Shown here one piece after another: positions 7,416 to 16,380 of a DNA stretch of 64,000 bases. A program made the position numbers and the translations under genes. Origin of the DNA: Marinomonas ostreistagni. Its GTDB lineage: Bacteria > Pseudomonadota > Gammaproteobacteria > Pseudomonadales > Marinomonadaceae. The stretch covers positions 62,001-126,000 of the forward strand of contig NZ_JAEMUH010000005.1 in NCBI RefSeq assembly GCF_016461785.1. The letters are read 5' to 3'. Under the pieces are notes generated by a model. It was not told where the DNA came from, did not search any database, and saw only the letters and a list, made by a program, of their open reading frames with translations. Within the stretch, counting starts at the first letter, position 1. Each line of letters begins with the position of its first letter.

Positions 7416-8174
7416 ATGCAGAAACCACCCGACTTTGCTGAGTTAAGCTGTCAACAGTGTGCTAAGGCCTGTGATTTAGGTTTTGAATTCTCGATGGCAT
7501 TCCAACCCATTATTGATTGGGCTCATAAACGTGTTTTTGCTTATGAAGCGTTGGCGAGAGGCCCAGAAGGGCAGGGTGCTGGCTGGGTGTTTGCCCAAGT
7601 GAACGAAGATAATCGATATCGTTTTGACCAAAGTTGTCGGGTTAAGGCTATCCAGCTTGCGGCTAAGTTGGGAATTGAATCTTATCTCAGTATTAATTTT
7701 ATGCCGAATGCTGTCTATCGCCCGGAATTATGTATTCGAACAACTTTAGCGGCAGCCGAGAAATACGGCTTTAATAAGAAGCGCATTATCTTTGAGTTTA
7801 CTGAGAATGAGCAGATCATCGATAAGCAGCACCTGCGTAATATTGTGGAACATTATCTTGAACAAGGCTTTTTGACGGCGATTGATGACTTTGGCTCTGG
7901 CTATAATGGTCTCGAGCTTTTAACACACTTATCGACTAACTTTGTTAAGTTAGATATGAGTTTAATCCGAAATATTGATCAGGATAAAAAACGTCAGATC
8001 ATTGTTCGTCAAAGTGTAAATATGCTTCAAGAGTTAGATATGTTTGTCATTGCTGAGGGGATTGAAACAGCAGAAGAGCGCGATACACTGCTTAAATTGG
8101 GGGTTAACTTATTTCAAGGGTACTACTTTGCCAAGCCTGCCTTTGAAGCACTTCCTGATATCAGTTGGAATTAA
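7416..8174 (+). CDS. EAL-domain c-di-GMP phosphodiesterase with N-terminal Cys cluster
   Basis: A 252-residue stand-alone EAL protein. The main motifs are present: EALAR near residue 44, SINFMPNA, FEFTE, DDFGSGY, KLD and IAEGIE, so it is predicted to hydrolyse c-di-GMP. Before the domain is a short head with C-x2-C-x3-C (residues 11-18, CQQCAKAC), which could bind metal or respond to redox; that role is inference. It is convergent with the PAS-GGDEF-EAL gene and the two are separated by a strong hairpin. There is no sensory domain beyond the Cys head. Confidence 0.92.
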   Translation: MQKPPDFAELSCQQCAKACDLGFEFSMAFQPIIDWAHKRVFAYEALARGPEGQGAGWVFAQVNEDNRYRFDQSCRVKAIQLAAKLGIESYLSINFMPNAVYRPELCIRTTLAAAEKYGFNKKRIIFEFTENEQIIDKQHLRNIVEHYLEQGFLTAIDDFGSGYNGLELLTHLSTNFVKLDMSLIRNIDQDKKRQIIVRQSVNMLQELDMFVIAEGIETAEERDTLLKLGVNLFQGYYFAKPAFEALPDISWN

Positions 8175-8181
8175 TTGCCAG

Positions 8182-8216
8182 GCTTTATAGCTATCTTGGT
8201 TGGATAGCTATAAAGC
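8182..8216. terminator. Perfect 14-bp-arm hairpin between convergent genes
   Basis: Arms GCTTTATAGCTATC (8182-8195) and GATAGCTATAAAGC (8203-8216) are exactly complementary around a 7-base loop. It is placed 8 bp after the EAL stop and before the REP element at the end of the opposing gene. No long T-tract follows, so termination may be weak or need a factor. Confidence 0.65.
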
Positions 8217-8235
8217 GAAACGGTGAATAGCTTGC

Positions 8236-8269
8236 GCTCGCTCGGGGACCGAGCTCCTATAAGTCATCA
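8236..8269 (-). repeat. REP-like palindrome overlapping the end of the PAS-GGDEF-EAL gene
   Basis: On the minus strand it reads TGATGACTTATAGGAGCTCG and continues as a GCTCGGTCCCCGAGC hairpin. It is the same element as at 4152-4185 and again supplies the TAG stop and the last residues (DDL) of the host gene. Confidence 0.7.
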
Positions 8270-10464
8270 GTACTTATTTGTATGGTGGAAGCATTTCCTC
8301 GTTGCTTGGCTAGAATATAGTTATGGAAATCCTCCTGATTCATGGGTTTAGCAATTAAGTATCCCTGAGCTTCATCACATTGGTGGTGTTTGAGTAGATC
8401 AAGGGTAGCTTGGTCTTCTATACCTTCGGCGATGGTTTTTAGACCGAGGTTTTGCGCCATTTGGATGATCGTGCGAACAATAATTTCGTCGTCTTTATTT
8501 CTAGACATATCACGCACAAACGCTTGGTCAATTTTTAGGGTATCGACTGAGAAGCGCTTTAAATAAGCAAGGCTTGAATAGCCTGTTCCAAAGTCATCGA
8601 TGGATAAGTTACATCCCATCTGTTTCAGGCGTTTTACTTTCTCCAGCACGTTTTCAGCATCTTTAATGATGATAGACTCGGTAAGCTCGAGTTCAATCAT
8701 ATTGGCGGTGACGCCTGTGGTTGCTAAGGTCTGCCGAACAGTTTCCTCTATATCGCCCGAGGTAAATTGAATGGCCGAAAGGTTCACGGCTATGACGGTG
8801 TCGGTTAATCCCAAGGCATGCCAACTCTTTACTTGTTGACACGCTTCTTCTAACACCCATTTCCCTATTGCTACGATCTGGCCGCTTTCTTCTGCAATGG
8901 GAATGAATTTATTAGGGGGAATTAGCCCCAACTCAGGATGGCGCCATCGAATCAGAGCTTCGGCGCCAATAAGTTGATTGGACTTGATATCGATTTGAGG
9001 TTGATAATGCAGTTCAAATTGTTTCAGCTCTATTGCTTTCGCTAAACCCAACGAAAGGGTGTAGGTCTCGTTGGCGGTTCTATTCATCGCTTCGTTAAAA
9101 AAACGGTAGGTATTACGTCCTGAGGCTTTGGCTTCATACATCGCCATTTCTGAACGACTTAGAAGTGTATCCAAGTCTTGGCCGTCTTGAGGGTAGACTG
9201 CTATGCCCATCGAGCAAGATAAAGCAATGTATTGTTTAGCAAGCTGCTGAGGTTTAAGTAACTCAGCATGAATTTTGCGAATGAGTGGTAAACAAAACTC
9301 GACGCTGGCAAGCCCAGGAAGCAAAATATTAAATTCGTCTCCACCTTGGCGTGAGACAATACCTTGCGTATCAACACATCGACGCAGGCGGCCTGCTACC
9401 TTGCTCAAGAGCTTATTAGACTCGGTATAACCCAATAAATCGTTCACATTTTTAAAGCGATCCAGATCCAAGGAGATGATAGCAATATGTTCCTCGGAAC
9501 TATTTTCTTTAGAAGAAACTTGGAGAAACTCTTGTTGTAGCTGTTTGTGGTTGGGTAACTCGGTCAGAGGATCATGAAGCGCAAGGAATTCGGCTTTTTC
9601 TTGATTCAGCATATGTTCATGTACATCAGAGAATATCCATACGCTGCCTTCATCCGGTTCGTCTGGGTTGATGGCATTGCCGGTCAATTCACACCATAAG
9701 TAGGTGCCATCCCGCCGAGTCATCTTGACACGCCCGGTAAACTTATGACCGTGGCCAAGTTCTCTATAGGCCTCGCTGCCAAATTCTTGATAGGCCTCTA
9801 GGCTTTCATAAAACTCATGTGTAGGCAGCCCATCTGCGCCGCCATGATCGTAGCCTAACATTTCCTCAAGTTTGCGATTGCAGGACAGGATCACTCGATT
9901 CTTAATCCATGCTAATCCAACAAGGGCATTGTCAATCAACGCTTCTTTTTCATTGAGAAGACGCTGGAGCGCCTGTTCATGTCGCTTACGTTCAGTGATG
10001 TCTCGACCAACGACGGTAATAAAGTGCTGCCCTTCAAAGCGCGCGAATCGACAGGTCAATTCAAGCCAGACGGATTGTTCATTGTGCTGGATAGAGAGTT
10101 CGTTAGTCAGCTCATCCATGTTGTCTTGCTCTTTGACCAGTTGACGCAAATGTCTAATCAGCTCGGCGAAAGAGGATTCTGGATACTTATGTGTTACGTC
10201 TCGATGACGCCCATTAATGATGTCTTTTGCTTCTAGATCAAAGAAGTGACACACAGGTTCATTCACATCACAAATCTGGAAAGGTTGTAGGGACAATAAA
10301 ATGACCCAATCAGATGTGAAATCTAATAAAGCACGGAAGCGTTTTACCTGCTCAGCATTTTCTTTCAGCTGTGGATAATAATTCTTGCGTACTGACCGTT
10401 CACCAAGACCAATAATTTGCTCTAGACGAGAGCCTGCTGATTTTGGGTTACATGGCTTCGCCAT
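8257..10464 (-). CDS. PAS-PAS-GGDEF-EAL dual-domain c-di-GMP enzyme
   Basis: A 735-residue cytoplasmic protein. Domains in order: a helical head (1-40), PAS (about 45-160, ending VVGRDITERKRHEQAL), a second PAS/PAC (about 170-290), GGDEF (about 300-460, intact RQGGDEF near residue 375) and EAL (about 475-725, GAEALIRWRHP near 501, DDFGTGYSS, IAEGIED). Both catalytic signatures are intact, so it could make or break c-di-GMP. No TM segments are seen. The first 17 bp overlap the 3' end of the ErcA-like gene, implying coupled translation and a shared sensory role. The C-terminal DDL comes from a REP element. Confidence 0.93.
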   Translation of the reverse strand: MAKPCNPKSAGSRLEQIIGLGERSVRKNYYPQLKENAEQVKRFRALLDFTSDWVILLSLQPFQICDVNEPVCHFFDLEAKDIINGRHRDVTHKYPESSFAELIRHLRQLVKEQDNMDELTNELSIQHNEQSVWLELTCRFARFEGQHFITVVGRDITERKRHEQALQRLLNEKEALIDNALVGLAWIKNRVILSCNRKLEEMLGYDHGGADGLPTHEFYESLEAYQEFGSEAYRELGHGHKFTGRVKMTRRDGTYLWCELTGNAINPDEPDEGSVWIFSDVHEHMLNQEKAEFLALHDPLTELPNHKQLQQEFLQVSSKENSSEEHIAIISLDLDRFKNVNDLLGYTESNKLLSKVAGRLRRCVDTQGIVSRQGGDEFNILLPGLASVEFCLPLIRKIHAELLKPQQLAKQYIALSCSMGIAVYPQDGQDLDTLLSRSEMAMYEAKASGRNTYRFFNEAMNRTANETYTLSLGLAKAIELKQFELHYQPQIDIKSNQLIGAEALIRWRHPELGLIPPNKFIPIAEESGQIVAIGKWVLEEACQQVKSWHALGLTDTVIAVNLSAIQFTSGDIEETVRQTLATTGVTANMIELELTESIIIKDAENVLEKVKRLKQMGCNLSIDDFGTGYSSLAYLKRFSVDTLKIDQAFVRDMSRNKDDEIIVRTIIQMAQNLGLKTIAEGIEDQATLDLLKHHQCDEAQGYLIAKPMNQEDFHNYILAKQRGNASTIQISTDDL

Positions 10465-11605
10465 AAAGAACCTTTAAATCAGCCATGGATGCATCTCTTG
10501 GATTGGTAACTAGACAAGCATCAGTGTATGCATGGGTTGCTAGCTCAGGAATATCTGAGCTGTTTACGCCGACTAGAGAGAGTTTATTTGCGATCCCTAA
10601 TCGGTGTCGCATGTCCATGATTTGTTGAGTCACACGTTTGGTACATTCTTGAACAGACATGCCTCGTGTGTCGATTCCCATCGCATTGGCAATGGCAAAA
10701 TAGCGTTCACCGCCTCCAACCATGTTGAAGCGTAAAACATGATCAAGCAACAAGGCATTGCACTCACCGTGAGGTAAATCCAAATACCCGCCCAAGGAGT
10801 GTGCCATAGCGTGAACAGCGCCTAAGCTAGCATTGGAAAAAGCCAGACCTGCTTGCAGAGTGCCGAGTAGCATATTTTCTCGTGGCTCAATCTGAGAGGG
10901 TTTCATAACCGCAGCTTCAAGGTTGGACCAAATCAGGCTGATGGCTTTTAGAGCATGGATTTCAACAATAGGTGACGTTGCTGTCGATACATAGGCTTCG
11001 ATGGCATGGGTTAGAGCGTCCATACCTGTACAAGCAGTTAGAGCCTTGTCTAGTGTCGTGGTGGTTTCTGGATCGATCAGAGCAACGTCAGGGACCATCG
11101 TCTTACTAATAATCGCCGCTTTATAACGCTCTTCAGTGTTCATGATGATGCAGAATTGCGAAATGTCCGCAGCTGTTCCAGCGGTGGTAGGGATGCAAAT
11201 GAGCGGCGGTCCGGGCAGGTCAACCAAATCAATGCCTTCAAAGCCTAAAATATGACGACCATTGGTGTGCACAATGCCGATCGCTTTGGCGCAATCAATG
11301 ACACTACCGCCACCAATGGCAACGATCACATCACATTCCTGCTCTGCATAAAAGTCCGCACCAGCCATGACTTCATGATCTTTAGGGTTGGATGTAAGGC
11401 CTGAAAAGATGACGGACTCAATGCCTAGTTCATCTAAATCACTGACCGCGTCTTTTACCCAGCCAGCGTTTATAACACCTGTGTCGGTTACGATTAAGAC
11501 ACGTTTAGCCGCCATATTTTTGGCATAAATAGCGACTCTATGCCTCGCACCAACGCCAAAAATAAACTCAGGTGCAACAAACTTTCTCATCTCGTACAAC
11601 GGCAT
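10448..11605 (-). CDS. ercA: ErcA-like iron-containing alcohol dehydrogenase homologue
   Basis: A 385-residue group III Fe-ADH fold. The start MPLYEMRKFVAPEFIFGVGARH is characteristic of the ErcA group, which in Pseudomonas is tied to regulation of ethanol oxidation rather than bulk catalysis. The nucleotide site GGGSVIDCAKAIG is present. The metal ligands fit D196 and H200 (GMDALTHAIE), H265 and H279 (PHG). The ATG at 11605 has GAGG 7 bp upstream, while the open frame extends to 11662 without support. It overlaps the PAS-GGDEF-EAL gene by 17 bp. The assignment as a signalling partner is inference from family and overlap; a catabolic alcohol dehydrogenase remains possible. Confidence 0.85.
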   Translation of the reverse strand: MPLYEMRKFVAPEFIFGVGARHRVAIYAKNMAAKRVLIVTDTGVINAGWVKDAVSDLDELGIESVIFSGLTSNPKDHEVMAGADFYAEQECDVIVAIGGGSVIDCAKAIGIVHTNGRHILGFEGIDLVDLPGPPLICIPTTAGTAADISQFCIIMNTEERYKAAIISKTMVPDVALIDPETTTTLDKALTACTGMDALTHAIEAYVSTATSPIVEIHALKAISLIWSNLEAAVMKPSQIEPRENMLLGTLQAGLAFSNASLGAVHAMAHSLGGYLDLPHGECNALLLDHVLRFNMVGGGERYFAIANAMGIDTRGMSVQECTKRVTQQIMDMRHRLGIANKLSLVGVNSSDIPELATHAYTDACLVTNPRDASMADLKVLYGEAM

Positions 11606-11761
11606 AATGTACCTCGGAATATTGTTATTATTAATCCATGAGACCCATACAACTCCATGCATTAAAGCTTAGCTGAGCTTATGCCAAAATTTAACCCGAA
11701 AGATTGTTAAGATTAGTAGCCTAGTGTCAACCTACAAGGTAGGTCTATTCGAACGAGTGTC

Positions 11762-12331
11762 CTACTGCCATGAAAAGGCGGCACTCTTCACATCGCACTT
11801 CAATGTTTGTTCAGAAGCCTCAGATAAGTAGAGTTGCTGTGCGGCAGACTTTCCATAAGTCAGATAGTCAGAGCAGACAGCGCTTTGCCCATTGCCTAAG
11901 ACGATCTTGCTCCCCGCATTGAGTCTGCAGCTCACAAGCTTATCCAAAGGGGACCATTGATAGCAGATTTCATATTCTTTTCTGTAATCGGCAACCAATC
12001 CACTAGGCTGATAAAATGACCACCATTGGCCAAACTGGCTGCTAGGATTGGTACTGTTCCAAGCTCGATAAATAGGAACTTCTGTATTCGTTTTTGCTTG
12101 GTAAACTTTGCCTTGGCATAACTTGCCCTGATTCTCTTCACCCAGCGCTGCAGCGAGTAGCTCAGGATCAGAGATTTCATCGAAATAAGGCACTAAATGC
12201 TCAGGTAAATCTGTGGTACCTAAGCACGGTGAGGAGAGTTCCGTAGGTGTTGCAGGTAATGAATCATCAGGCTGAGTAGCACAGCCCGTTAATAGGATAA
12301 CAACGGGTGCAGTCGCGAGAATTCCTTTCAT
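11762..12331 (-). CDS. Hypothetical lipoprotein
   Basis: A 189-residue protein starting MKGILATAPVVILLTGCATQ. This is a signal peptide ending in the lipobox LLTG-C, so it should be lipidated and envelope-anchored. The mature part has several cysteines and many polar residues; I recognise no family. The frame is open upstream to 12415, but the lipobox position supports the start at 12331. It lies alone between the ErcA-like gene and a cupin gene, with no clear operon. Confidence 0.75.
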   Translation of the reverse strand: MKGILATAPVVILLTGCATQPDDSLPATPTELSSPCLGTTDLPEHLVPYFDEISDPELLAAALGEENQGKLCQGKVYQAKTNTEVPIYRAWNSTNPSSQFGQWWSFYQPSGLVADYRKEYEICYQWSPLDKLVSCRLNAGSKIVLGNGQSAVCSDYLTYGKSAAQQLYLSEASEQTLKCDVKSAAFSWQ

Positions 12332-12515
12332 AATGGCTCCATAAAAACAGCATTTGATTGCGAATGCGGGTAAATATACCAGAAGCTTATTGTACGCGGC
12401 TAACTTGTTATTCAATCAGATTTCAATTCATCTTCTGAGGGGAGCCAAGCTCAAGACAACGCGCTGAATCAGCTGGGAGTGCTCTTCACTAGGTAAAGGA
12501 AGAAAGAGTAATTAC

Positions 12516-12551
12516 CTTGTCCCTGACAGAGTCAGGTCGTACAGAGACAAG
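12516..12551. other. Nested stem-loop in intergenic DNA
   Basis: CTTGTC (12516-12521) pairs with GACAAG (12546-12551), and inside lies CCTGAC-AGA-GTCAGG. It sits downstream of the cupin gene stop on the minus strand and could act as its 3' end hairpin, though no T-tract follows. Confidence 0.5.
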
Positions 12552-12567
12552 ACTACAGAAGTGGGAC

Positions 12568-12933
12568 TTACAACTCAGTCCCTTCTGGTAGGGTGACAAA
12601 GATCGAGTGGCGTATTTCGTTGTTTAAGGCTTTGGAGCAGTGGCCTTCGCCTTCGGTGTCTTCAAGCAGTAATACATCTCCGCCTTTAAATTGGCGGGTT
12701 TCACCGTTTGATACTTTAAACTCACAGCTGCCTTTGATGATAAACAGCAATTGGCGCTGTGGCGCTGGGTGCCATTTAAAATCGTAGTCGGCTGGGGTTT
12801 CACGAAAGATCATCTCGCCCGCAGCAAAACGCTCCGACAACATACCGATCGGCCCACCATCGCGTACATCAATATTCACTTCACCAAAATGGCTCTTGCC
12901 CTGATCGTCATTATAAATTCGAGTAAATTGCAT
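12568..12933 (-). CDS. Small cupin-fold protein
   Basis: A 121-residue single-domain protein. FKWHPAPQRQLLFIIKGSCEFKV and FKGGDVLLLEDTEGEGH match the two cupin motifs, so a metal-binding beta-barrel is likely. An AGGGAT site precedes the ATG. It lies next to the purine-catabolic operon but is separated from it by an inverted repeat, and whether it belongs to that pathway is unknown. Single-domain cupins include isomerases, dioxygenases and binding proteins, so no reaction can be named. Confidence 0.8.
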   Translation of the reverse strand: MQFTRIYNDDQGKSHFGEVNIDVRDGGPIGMLSERFAAGEMIFRETPADYDFKWHPAPQRQLLFIIKGSCEFKVSNGETRQFKGGDVLLLEDTEGEGHCSKALNNEIRHSIFVTLPEGTEL

Positions 12934-12956
12934 CGAGTAATCCCTGTAACTATCCT

Positions 12957-13025
12957 AGGGGTCAGATCCCTTAAATGTTGAGTGACTGAGTCTTTGAATG
13001 CTTTCGTTAAAGGGATCTGACCCCT
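12957..13025. repeat. Inverted repeat of the RAYT/REP-associated type
   Basis: AGGGGTCAGATCCCTTAA (12957-12974) and TTAAAGGGATCTGACCCCT (13007-13025) are inverted copies with one extra base, about 32 bp apart. Palindromes with the AGGGGTCAGATCCCTTT core are commonly seen next to IS200-like REP-associated transposases in gammaproteobacteria (recalled, not searched). No transposase is nearby, so this would be a non-autonomous copy. It also lies where a terminator for the purine operon or a cupin promoter could be. Confidence 0.7.
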
Positions 13026-13037
13026 TTAATGCAGCGC

Positions 13038-14264
13038 TTACTTAAGACTCTGCAATGTATGGCTTAACACCGCCAAAGTGGCCACTACATCCTCTGTTAT
13101 AATCGCTTCCGCTGGATGATGGCTAATGCCTTTGTCACAGCGCATAAACAGCATCGCCACTGGGCAAATCTCCGCCATGGCCATGGCATCGTGGCCAGCA
13201 CCGGAGAATAGGGTATGCACATCGATGTTTTGTGTGGCGATGGCATTACGCAACACGCTTTGCAGCTCGGCATCACAATGCACAGCGTTGGCGCTATGAG
13301 TTTGCTGATGTTCTAAGATAACATTGCGTTTAGCGGCGATCTTCGCCAAACGATCCATTAGATCGACTAAGGCATCATCACGTTGCTGATCGTGTTCGCT
13401 GCGGATATCCAATGAGAAAACCGTTTTGCCAGAGATCACATTGACGCCATTTGGGCGGTTACTGATCTGGCCGACGGTTGCGACGACGCCGTGTTCTTTG
13501 GCAACGGCTTCCACCGCTAAAATCATTTCACTGCTGGCCGCTAGAGCGTCCAAACGCATTGGCATGGGCACAGTGCCCGCATGACCTGCCATACCGGTAA
13601 CGGTAAATTCAAAACGTTTGGCTCCTGCGATGGCGCTGACCACACCAATAGGGAGGTTTTTCTCTTCTAAAACAGGGCCTTGCTCAATATGCAGTTCAAG
13701 GTAGCCTTTCAAATTGTCTGTAGGAATCGCTGCTTCGGAGACTTTATCGAAGCTTAAGCCGAAGTTTTCCAGCGCCCCGACAAGGCTAATGCCATCTTCG
13801 TCTTTTAACTCCGCCCAGCTCGCTGGCCATTGACCGGTTAACGCACGGCTGCCTAGCAAAGTCGAACCAAAGCGGGTGCCTTCTTCGTCACCAAAGCCCA
13901 CGATATCTAAATGGAAAGGTAAACGGATACCTTCCGCTTGGAACGCCTCGATTAAGGTCACCGGAGCGACCACGCCAAGCATGCCGTCGTATTTGCCACC
14001 GTTGGGTACCGTGTCCAAATGACTGCCCATAATAAAGCGCGGTGCGTTGGCATCTGCCGCCTCAAAACGGCCCCACAGGTTACCTGCTTGGTCTTGCCAA
14101 GTTTGCATGCCTGCGGCTTCCATCCAGCTGCCTACCAGTTGGTTGGCTTCTTTATGTTGCTCAGTCAGGTAGCGACGGTCGAGGTGCTCGGATGATTGGC
14201 TAATCTTGCCAAGCGTCTCCAAGCGTTCCATAACCTCTTGGCCAAGGCGTTTGAAATCCATCAT
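13038..14264 (-). CDS. allC: M20-family allantoate amidohydrolase-type hydrolase
   Basis: A 408-residue binuclear-metal amidohydrolase of the allantoate amidohydrolase/N-carbamoylase group. Metal and catalytic motifs are GSHLDTVPNGGKYDG, GDEEGTRF, LHIEQGP, GAGHDA and the terminal HHPAE. The group removes carbamoyl or ureido nitrogen. Beside PucG the fitting reaction is allantoate to ureidoglycine, CO2 and ammonia, whose product PucG uses. Its start overlaps the PucG stop (ATGA), showing translational coupling at the end of the operon. Ureidoglycolate or N-carbamoyl-amino-acid hydrolysis are alternatives within the family. Confidence 0.85.
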   Translation of the reverse strand: MMDFKRLGQEVMERLETLGKISQSSEHLDRRYLTEQHKEANQLVGSWMEAAGMQTWQDQAGNLWGRFEAADANAPRFIMGSHLDTVPNGGKYDGMLGVVAPVTLIEAFQAEGIRLPFHLDIVGFGDEEGTRFGSTLLGSRALTGQWPASWAELKDEDGISLVGALENFGLSFDKVSEAAIPTDNLKGYLELHIEQGPVLEEKNLPIGVVSAIAGAKRFEFTVTGMAGHAGTVPMPMRLDALAASSEMILAVEAVAKEHGVVATVGQISNRPNGVNVISGKTVFSLDIRSEHDQQRDDALVDLMDRLAKIAAKRNVILEHQQTHSANAVHCDAELQSVLRNAIATQNIDVHTLFSGAGHDAMAMAEICPVAMLFMRCDKGISHHPAEAIITEDVVATLAVLSHTLQSLK

Positions 14265-15511
14265 AGGCTAGCCTTTTGTGCTGAAGCACTTTCTTTTGCA
14301 GAGGAATAGACTGCCATAGCAGTGTCGACACCTTCACCATTTGGCAGCGCAAAACCTTGACCGCGAAGCACGGTTTCAAGGGATTGAAGCGTGTGCAATA
14401 CCGCGTCTTGGCGCGCGTTGTAGCCCATGGTGCCAATGCGCCACACTTTGCCTTTTAATGGGCCAAAGCTGGTGCCGATTTCGATGTTAAAGATGTTGAG
14501 CATATCGTGACGCACTTTCTCGCCATCGACATTGTCAGGAATGGTCACGCCCACCACGTTGCTCATTTTATTGCTTAGATCACCGTATGGCTTCAAGCCC
14601 ATCGCTTGAATGCCTTTTAGCATGGCATTGCCAGCTAATTGATGGCGGGCGATGACCGCGTCTTGGCCTTCACGTAGTAGTTCCACCGCACATTGGCGCG
14701 AGCCGAATAGCATGGTTGCGGCTTCTGTATGGTGGTTTAGGCGCTCTTCGCCCCAGTAATCCATGATCATGCCAAGGTCGAAGTAGTTTGAGCGAATGCG
14801 CGAACCCACAGACTCTGTATGGTGTGCATCACGAATACCTGCTTCCACATGGTGACGTTTACGTACTGCTGCCACGAAACGGTCGTTGTAGCTGACGGGC
14901 GCACTACCAGAGGGGCCGCCAAGGCATTTTTGCAGACCTACTGATACCGCATCGATTTGCCAAGCATCCATATCAAATGGGTTACCGCCAATAGAAGCCG
15001 TTGCATCTGTGTACAGCAGCACATCGTGGGCGCGACAGATGCCACCGATGTCATTTAATGGCTGCAACATGGTCGTCGAGGTATCACCTTGCACGATGGC
15101 TAATACTTTTGGCTGCACTCGTTTGATCGCTTCTTCGATTTGTTGAGGATCGAAGACTTCGCCCCAAGGCACTTCAATAGTGTGTACTTCCGCGTCGGCA
15201 CGCTCTGCGATCTCTGTTAAAAGATGACCGAAGCGCCCGAAGATCGGCACAAGCACTCTATCGCCCGGCTCCAGTACGGACACCAAAGACGCTTCGATGC
15301 CCGCACGAGACGTACCATCGATTAGGAAAGTCTGCTGGTTTTGTGTATGAAAGACCTGACGGTACAGCGCCATCACTTCATCCATGTAACTTGTCATGGT
15401 CGGGTCGTATTGACCGACAAGCTGCGTTGACATGGCTTGCAACACACTTGGGTAACAGTTGATTGGGCCTGGGCCCATTAGCAAACGTGGTGGAAATTGT
15501 AGAGGTTGCAT
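14261..15511 (-). CDS. pucG: (S)-ureidoglycine-glyoxylate aminotransferase
   Basis: A 416-residue class-V PLP enzyme. The N-terminus FPPRLLMGPGPINCYPSVLQAMS and the Lys site VGLQKCLGGPSG are those of the PucG group. PucG transfers the amino group of ureidoglycine to glyoxylate, giving oxalurate (N-carbamoyl-2-oxoglycine) and glycine. An AGGAG site precedes the ATG. It overlaps the amidohydrolase by 4 bp and follows the TauE permease by 10 bp. With the HpxW-like protein in the same cluster it points to an oxalurate-oxamate branch. Alanine-glyoxylate aminotransferase is the main alternative. Confidence 0.87.
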   Translation of the reverse strand: MQPLQFPPRLLMGPGPINCYPSVLQAMSTQLVGQYDPTMTSYMDEVMALYRQVFHTQNQQTFLIDGTSRAGIEASLVSVLEPGDRVLVPIFGRFGHLLTEIAERADAEVHTIEVPWGEVFDPQQIEEAIKRVQPKVLAIVQGDTSTTMLQPLNDIGGICRAHDVLLYTDATASIGGNPFDMDAWQIDAVSVGLQKCLGGPSGSAPVSYNDRFVAAVRKRHHVEAGIRDAHHTESVGSRIRSNYFDLGMIMDYWGEERLNHHTEAATMLFGSRQCAVELLREGQDAVIARHQLAGNAMLKGIQAMGLKPYGDLSNKMSNVVGVTIPDNVDGEKVRHDMLNIFNIEIGTSFGPLKGKVWRIGTMGYNARQDAVLHTLQSLETVLRGQGFALPNGEGVDTAMAVYSSAKESASAQKASL

Positions 15512-15521
15512 GGGGTAGCTC

Positions 15522-16340
15522 CTACGCTAAAACTTGATAAAGCATTCGAAGACCAGTGAAGATCAGTGTTACCGCGAACACTTTTTTCAGCATGGCAGCG
15601 TTTAAACGGTTCGCAAGGCCCGCACCCACTGGTGCGAACAATACCGTCAGCGGAATAATGCAGGCGGCACCGACTAGGTTAACCAAGCCAAATGTGCCAA
15701 ATGGAGCGTCTGCTGGTGTTTGTCCAACGATCAACATAGTGATTGCTGCGGGTAGCGAAATAATCAGGCCTACCGCTGCGGCGGTGCCGACGGCACGGTG
15801 CGCTGGGTAATTACAGAAGGTTAGCGTTGGCACGGTTAGCGTCCCGCCACCGATCCCCACCATAGAACTGAAGAAACCGATACAAGTAGCGATGATGCTC
15901 TGACCGCCTTTACCAGGAAGAGACTGGAAAAATGCGTCTTTCTTACCCAGCAACATATTAAGCGCAGATAGGGTTGCAATCACACCGAATAACAGCGTTA
16001 GCCACTGGCCTTCCACACGTGTCACCACGAAACTACCGATCAACACACCTAGGAAAATAAAGAAGCCCCAGGCTTTCAGCAGTTGGAAGTCCACATTGCC
16101 TTTCGCATTGTGGGCGCGGATCGAGCTAATTGATGTCGGAATAATGGTCGCCAGAGAGGTAGCTGTCGCCACGAGCATGGCTGAGTCAGCACTGACGCCT
16201 AGGCCTTGATATAAGAAAAACAGCACCGGCACGATTACAATACCGCCACCAACGCCTAACAGACCTGCCAAGATACCCGCGACTACGCCCGTGCCCATCA
16301 TGGCTAAAATCATGGAATAGTTTTCCATTATGAACGACAT
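15522..16340 (-). CDS. TauE/SafE-family membrane permease
   Basis: A 272-residue protein with about eight TM segments in two repeats, each with the glycine-rich signature (GILAGLLGVGGGIVIVPVLFFL and MVGIGGGTLTVPTLTFC). The family moves sulfonates, sulfite, organic acids or related anions across the inner membrane. It is first in the unit with pucG and the amidohydrolase, 10 bp upstream of pucG. A role in moving a purine-derived anion such as oxalurate, oxamate or oxalate is inference. A TTTAACGTTAAA palindrome (16352-16363) lies 12 bp upstream of the start and may be part of its promoter. Confidence 0.85.
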   Translation of the reverse strand: MSFIMENYSMILAMMGTGVVAGILAGLLGVGGGIVIVPVLFFLYQGLGVSADSAMLVATATSLATIIPTSISSIRAHNAKGNVDFQLLKAWGFFIFLGVLIGSFVVTRVEGQWLTLLFGVIATLSALNMLLGKKDAFFQSLPGKGGQSIIATCIGFFSSMVGIGGGTLTVPTLTFCNYPAHRAVGTAAAVGLIISLPAAITMLIVGQTPADAPFGTFGLVNLVGAACIIPLTVLFAPVGAGLANRLNAAMLKKVFAVTLIFTGLRMLYQVLA

Positions 16341-16380
16341 GTTTTACTCTCTTTAACGTTAAATATGTTGTTGTGTTCTC

